From DATKKK01 sp035542975 (lineage in GTDB: Archaea > Thermoproteota > Bathyarchaeia > Bathyarchaeales > Bathycorpusculaceae), in NCBI GenBank assembly GCA_035542975.1, contig DATKKK010000025.1, positions 1-15,373 on the forward strand: 15,373 nucleotides of DNA. Reading direction: 5' to 3'. This document shows, in pieces, positions 12,235 through 15,373 of this stretch. The translations under genes were made by a program, and so were the position numbers. The stretch's first letter is position 1. The number at the start of each line of letters is the position of its first letter. Under the pieces are notes generated by a model, which had not been told where the DNA came from, ran no database searches, and was given only the letters and a program-made list of their open reading frames with translations.

Positions 12235-12795
12235 TCAACGAAGCTTATCCAAAACGCTCTTGCTCACGTTGTCCTCATCAAACTTGAACGTCTCAGGCTC
12301 ATCCTTCTTCAAAATCGCTTTCAACGCCCCCGCGTCAAGCTCATCCACAAGCCTCAAAACCTCCTTCTTGGCTGACGCAAGATGACGCTTCAAAATCGCT
12401 TTATTCTTACCAACCACACCCGCCAATGGACACAAAGTTTCAAACTTCAAAAACCACTCAATCTTCCCACCACGAACGTTAATATCGAAAGTCACGGGCC
12501 CAGCCACGCACGTTTCAGGCTTCACAGAATGAATCACACATTTCCCAGTTTTGCCATTCCGAAAAACACAGTACCCATCTGGCTGTTCTCTGGGAAAAAC
12601 GTATTCTTCCTGCACAAAAGCGTTCTCAACGGCTATCTTGTTCTTTTTCAGAAACGCCTCTATAATCGACCTGCGATCTGCACTTATGGGTGGTCTAGTG
12701 CCTAGACAGCAACTCCAACCGGTTTTGCAGTGGCTGCATGTGTCGAAAAAATTTTCTTGCCTCTTGTTTTTGTTCTCAAAGGGCATTGAAATCAT
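12235..12795 (-). CDS. YkgJ-family cysteine-cluster (Zn/Fe-chelating) protein
   Basis: Proteins of this family bind a metal or Fe-S centre through a CxxC...CC core, and their functions are mostly unknown. From the chosen start (186 aa) the N-terminal cluster is Cys20, Cys23, Cys29 and Cys30 (CSHCKTGWSCC). It is followed by GYCVFRNGKTGKCVIHSVKP, which continues into a further Cys, and a later LCPL Cys, which is the typical order for the family. The C-terminal half is helical and Lys/Leu-rich. The frame is open to 12858, but that start overlaps the GCS2 gene by 53 nt and adds an unconvincing N-terminus; ATG at 12795 (or 12786) lies just after the GCS2 stop codon. It is probably co-transcribed with the GCS2 gene. 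Confidence 0.8.
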   Translation of the reverse strand: MISMPFENKNKRQENFFDTCSHCKTGWSCCLGTRPPISADRRSIIEAFLKKNKIAVENAFVQEEYVFPREQPDGYCVFRNGKTGKCVIHSVKPETCVAGPVTFDINVRGGKIEWFLKFETLCPLAGVVGKNKAILKRHLASAKKEVLRLVDELDAGALKAILKKDEPETFKFDEDNVSKSVLDKLR

Positions 12796-12805
12796 GACCA
12801 ATTTT

Positions 12806-14011
12806 TTAGAAGTATGGTTCATTGTCAATAAGGCTTTTGATGAGTTCTGTATAAACATTTATCGTTGCCTCTTTAAAGTCCGTTTTCTGAGCCTTTCGCC
12901 TAACCCTTTCACGCACAATCTCCGATAGGCTTCCAGAAGCTATCCTTTTCTGCATAATCGAAAGGTACTTACTCTCTTCGTCAGACGCATAGTTCCATGC
13001 TTTTTTGAGAAAATATGAGCAGACTTCACGAGCCGTTTGCCCATGCGGATGCTGAATCCTTGCATTTAGCCCGTAACGAATGATCGAGTTGAAATCTTTT
13101 ACAAGCAATCGATGAGGCAAAAGCTGAGGCTTATCCTTCATCAAACCTCTCAGTGCTGCTCGAATGAAACAACTCAACGCCACATCTGACTTGACACATT
13201 CCTGCTCATCCATCACCCGAACCTCGACAGCACGCCTGTCAAAACGAAAAATCACTCCTCTAGAATTAACCCACTCCGCACCGATGAGAAACCTATCAGC
13301 CCCAACAGCTTTTAGGTCAGACGAGTATTTGCCAATAACCTTATTTTCATACTGCTTAAATGAGTTTACATATTCTGGAATCACGTCTCCAGCCACTGAC
13401 GGCACTTCATGCTGATTTCCCATGTAAAAGCGCAACCGATTATCCACATTCTTCCCAAATTCGCCTTCATAAATGGGCGAGGCTGCAGCAAGCGCAGGCA
13501 AGTAAGCACACATGTTTGCAAGTAGGTTATGTAATAGAACGCCGTTTTGCTCGTCGGCATACGGCAAGTTCAGTTGAAAGCTTTGGATGTTAAGCCAGCC
13601 GTGCTGTTTGAGGTTGAAGATTTTGCTGTAAGCATCATAAATCTGTCTATGGCGGTGAGGCCAGATGCCTGTTTCTTCAAGTCTCAGCAGTGGATGCATT
13701 CCCATTCCAAGAAGATAGGCATCATACTTGTGTTGCAGAAAATCAGTCAGGGTCACGACTGCTTCTTGCATGTTTTCCTCAAAGGCGATGGGTGATTGGA
13801 AGGGTTTGTTGGGTCTGATTTCCATAACATGCATCTGCAGTTCTTTGCCGAAAGTGAAACTTGGTTGTCGTATGAAGTTGACGATGCGTCCGTGGAAGTC
13901 TTTCATGATTTTATCAACGATGGGCATGGCTTTGAGTTCGTTGTTTACTATGGAATATTCGTGTTCTGGACCTAGAACTTCAAGGGTTTTATAAGTGTTC
14001 ATTCCCTTCAC
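12806..14011 (-). CDS. GCS2-family carboxylate-amine ligase (glutamate-cysteine ligase-like)
   Basis: This is an ATP-dependent ligase of the glutamine-synthetase fold that couples the carboxylate of glutamate or a similar acid to an amine. The 401 aa chain has an N-terminal LGPEHEYSIVN (13-23, metal/substrate Glu), HVMEIRPNKP (61-70), IQSFQLNLPYAD (142-153), ALAAASPIYEGEFGKNVDNR (173-192) and RRAVEVRVMDEQE, all in GCS2 order. Glutathione is not expected in most archaea, and the divergent genes encode RLAN and ATP-grasp proteins that accompany GCS2 in predicted amidoligase clusters. So it probably makes a different gamma-glutamyl or aminoacyl compound (inference). The GTG at 14011 or ATG at 14002 can serve as start. 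The TATA box only about 20-30 nt upstream suggests leaderless mRNA. Confidence 0.85.
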   Translation of the reverse strand: MKGMNTYKTLEVLGPEHEYSIVNNELKAMPIVDKIMKDFHGRIVNFIRQPSFTFGKELQMHVMEIRPNKPFQSPIAFEENMQEAVVTLTDFLQHKYDAYLLGMGMHPLLRLEETGIWPHRHRQIYDAYSKIFNLKQHGWLNIQSFQLNLPYADEQNGVLLHNLLANMCAYLPALAAASPIYEGEFGKNVDNRLRFYMGNQHEVPSVAGDVIPEYVNSFKQYENKVIGKYSSDLKAVGADRFLIGAEWVNSRGVIFRFDRRAVEVRVMDEQECVKSDVALSCFIRAALRGLMKDKPQLLPHRLLVKDFNSIIRYGLNARIQHPHGQTAREVCSYFLKKAWNYASDEESKYLSIMQKRIASGSLSEIVRERVRRKAQKTDFKEATINVYTELIKSLIDNEPYF

Positions 14012-14027
14012 AGTAGTGAGTGCTCTG

Positions 14028-14035
14028 AAATTTAA
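14028..14035 (-). promoter_or_regulatory. TATA box for the GCS2 gene
   Basis: TTAAATTT on the minus strand predicts transcription at about 14005-14010, essentially on the GTG at 14011. Confidence 0.45.
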
Positions 14036-14041
14036 CTATAG

Positions 14042-14049
14042 ACGTACGT
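14042..14049. promoter_or_regulatory. 8-bp palindrome ACGTACGT midway between divergent TATA boxes
   Basis: A perfect palindrome is centred at 14045.5. The midpoint of the two flanking TATA elements (14028-14035 and 14054-14062) is about 14045, so a single bound regulator would touch both promoters. Confidence 0.4.
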
Positions 14050-14053
14050 TAAT

Positions 14054-14062
14054 CTTAAATAC
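14054..14062 (+). promoter_or_regulatory. TATA box for the RLAN/ATP-grasp operon
   Basis: CTTAAATAC lies about 50 nt before the GTG at 14108, leaving a roughly 25-nt leader that includes GGTG at 14096-14099. Confidence 0.45.
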
Positions 14063-14107
14063 ATAAGCAGTGATAGCGAGAATTGTTAATCATCTGGTGT
14101 CACATGG

Positions 14108-14794
14108 GTGCTGGTTGTCTCAAACATCAACCTAACAAAAAACGTGCAGTCAATAAAACCAACAACATTTCTCCAATCATCAAGTAAAGGATTCACTCTA
14201 AACATCAACAACGATTACCGCTACCTAAAAACGGGATACTACGTTTCCATGCATGCTGAAATCTTGGGCAACCCCGTGATTCCGTCAAGTAAGAACGTCA
14301 TCGACGCTAACCGCACGCCCATCCTTCTACTCAAAGCCCAAAAAGCAGGAATCCCAACACTGCCAAATCTGACAACAGGATCAATCAAGCAAATCCTGTC
14401 CGAAACCAAATTTCCAATAGTCGTTTTTCCTGTCAACCCGTTTATGTATGATGGTTTCAGGGTTGCGAGGAACAGAAGCGCCCTTTACAGAGCGGTAAAA
14501 AGCTTGGGAATGAACTATAAATTCGCGGTGTGCGTGCAGCCGCTCCTAGGTGAAATGGTATCCGTTAAGTCTATTTTCGGAAAATGCATACCTGATGAGT
14601 TTAGAGCATTATCAAAGAGAGTTTATGAAATCTTTAACATTCCGATCTGCAAACTGCACGTTCAGCGCGTTGAGAAAGAAGCTTATTTGTGTGGGTTTCA
14701 ACCTCTGAAAAAAGAAGAGATTTTTCCAGACGATTTAGAAATCATAGCTGAAGAGATCGCTGAGATGTCTAAAACGGTGAGAACTGTTGGCTAG
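14108..14794 (+). CDS. Stand-alone RLAN-domain protein (RimK-like ATP-grasp N-terminal domain)
   Basis: This is a 228 aa cytoplasmic protein resembling the RLAN domain, which is normally the N-terminal half of bacterial RimK-like ligases. The hallmark block is LNINNDYRYLKTGYYVSMHA (31-50), matching the family's strand, DYRY and LGYYVSLLAE pattern, followed by an Ala/Leu-rich helix and the P-x-I/V strand. A second alpha/beta part (about 100-205) ends in a helix. No ATP-grasp motifs are present in this chain; they lie in the next gene, whose TTG start overlaps its end by 8 nt. The pair therefore looks like a split version of the usual single chain. GTG at 14108 is supported by GGTG upstream; ATG at 14104 is in another frame. 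Confidence 0.72.
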   Translation: MLVVSNINLTKNVQSIKPTTFLQSSSKGFTLNINNDYRYLKTGYYVSMHAEILGNPVIPSSKNVIDANRTPILLLKAQKAGIPTLPNLTTGSIKQILSETKFPIVVFPVNPFMYDGFRVARNRSALYRAVKSLGMNYKFAVCVQPLLGEMVSVKSIFGKCIPDEFRALSKRVYEIFNIPICKLHVQRVEKEAYLCGFQPLKKEEIFPDDLEIIAEEIAEMSKTVRTVG

Positions 14795-15373
14795 GATTGC
14801 TTGTTTCGTTGAGAAATATAATTTTTCAGACCCAAGAGAAGAGAAGGCACTTCGCAACTTCAAAGTTGTAGCTGAAAAAACAGGTCATGCATTCAGCTTC
14901 ATGTTCAGAGAGAACATTTCGCAGATTCCAGAATACGACGCTGTTTTCATCAGAGCTACTACTGACCCGATGTTCACTTCCTACGTTGTTTCCAAAACGG
15001 CGGACGAGCTAGGGTTGAAAGTGATTGATGATCCTGAATCTATACAGATATGCGGAAACAAAATCCACCAATATGCCCTGTTCAAAAAATACGGCGTCCC
15101 GCTTATCCCAACGCTCTTCATAGACAAAGAAGACCTGCACCACAAGCGTCTCGTAGAGATTTTCGAAACTCTGGGAAAGCCAGTTGTCATAAAGGCTCCG
15201 TACACGAGTTTTTCACGTTATGTGGAAAAAGCCGCTTGCGAAACAAGTTTCCGCGAAGTTGCAAAAAGATATTTCAGAAAATCCGACGTGTTAGCCGTGC
15301 AGCAGTTTATGCCAACTGCCTTTGACTGGCGGGTTGGCGTGTTAAACCGCGAAGTTTTGTACGTGTGCAAGTA
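14787..15373 (+). CDS. RimK-like ATP-grasp ligase, truncated by the window end
   Basis: ATP-grasp ligases activate a carboxylate as acyl phosphate and join it to an amine; RimK relatives add glutamate. The first 195 residues are visible and the frame is open at the edge. The pre-ATP-grasp domain (about 1-85) starts MARIACFVEKYNF. The ATP-binding part shows CGNKIHQYALFKKYGVP (89-105), VVIKAPYTSFSRYVEK (133-148) with the phosphate-binding Lys136, the hinge QQFMP (172-176) and DWRVGVLNREV (180-190). DWRVxV is a strong RimK-group marker. The catalytic Asp/Glu-Asn metal site lies beyond the window. The TTG is preceded by GGTGA (14776-14780) at 6 nt and overlaps the RLAN gene by 8 nt, so translation is coupled. 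The full length is probably about 280-300 aa. Confidence 0.85.
   Translation, partial: MARIACFVEKYNFSDPREEKALRNFKVVAEKTGHAFSFMFRENISQIPEYDAVFIRATTDPMFTSYVVSKTADELGLKVIDDPESIQICGNKIHQYALFKKYGVPLIPTLFIDKEDLHHKRLVEIFETLGKPVVIKAPYTSFSRYVEKAACETSFREVAKRYFRKSDVLAVQQFMPTAFDWRVGVLNREVLYVCK

Noticed and set aside
12551..12928. 125 aa plus-strand open frame
   Set aside because: It is antisense to the YkgJ-type gene and the end of the GCS2 gene; its Phe/Ser-rich translation mirrors their coding strand.

Overview
The window looks like part of an archaeal chromosome, most likely a Bathyarchaeia/Thermoproteota-type lineage; this is inferred from gene content and signals, not from a marker gene. The grounds are a Dph6-type diphthamide ligase, an archaeal-type short S-adenosylhomocysteinase, a NikR regulator, archaeal TATA boxes 25-55 nt before many starts, Shine-Dalgarno motifs of the GAGG/GGTGA type, frequent TTG/GTG starts and a moderate, AT-leaning base composition. 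No rRNA, tRNA, CRISPR array or insertion sequence was seen.

Layout. 1-3.7 kb: a complete NikR-type nickel-responsive repressor, a two-helix membrane protein, a leader region with inverted repeats, then a duplicated (two-domain) ABC permease and its ATPase. No substrate-binding protein is present. 3.7-5.4 kb: small genes of unknown function. These are a 62-85 aa minus-strand protein, a zinc-ribbon protein whose only plausible start is a non-canonical ATC, a PepSY-like tail-anchored protein, and a two-helix membrane protein with a charged tail. 5.45-6.7 kb: ahcY (minus), opposite a divergent APH-family kinase. 6.87-8.8 kb: the APH-fold kinase, a previously hidden 38 aa ORF and a CysC-like P-loop kinase. 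8.8-10.6 kb: a divergent PyrE-like phosphoribosyltransferase, an intergenic stretch with a probable broken coding remnant, and a class I methyltransferase. 10.65-11.9 kb: a four-base-overlapping pair, a Dph6-type PP-loop ligase followed by a class I glutamine amidotransferase. 11.97-12.8 kb: a hidden 49 aa gene and a YkgJ-type cysteine-cluster protein. 12.8 kb to the end: a GCS2 carboxylate-amine ligase divergent from a stand-alone RLAN-domain protein that overlaps the start of a RimK-like ATP-grasp ligase running off the window.

The two most interesting systems are these. (1) A GCS2 + split RLAN/ATP-grasp cluster, predicted to build an unknown glutamyl or aminoacyl conjugate. An 8-bp palindrome sits almost exactly midway between its two divergent TATA boxes. 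(2) The Dph6-glutamine amidotransferase pair, which mimics the split GMP synthetase design and suggests glutamine-fed diphthamide synthesis. Further items are the ATC start, the hidden small genes and the pairing of an APH kinase with a CysC-like kinase.
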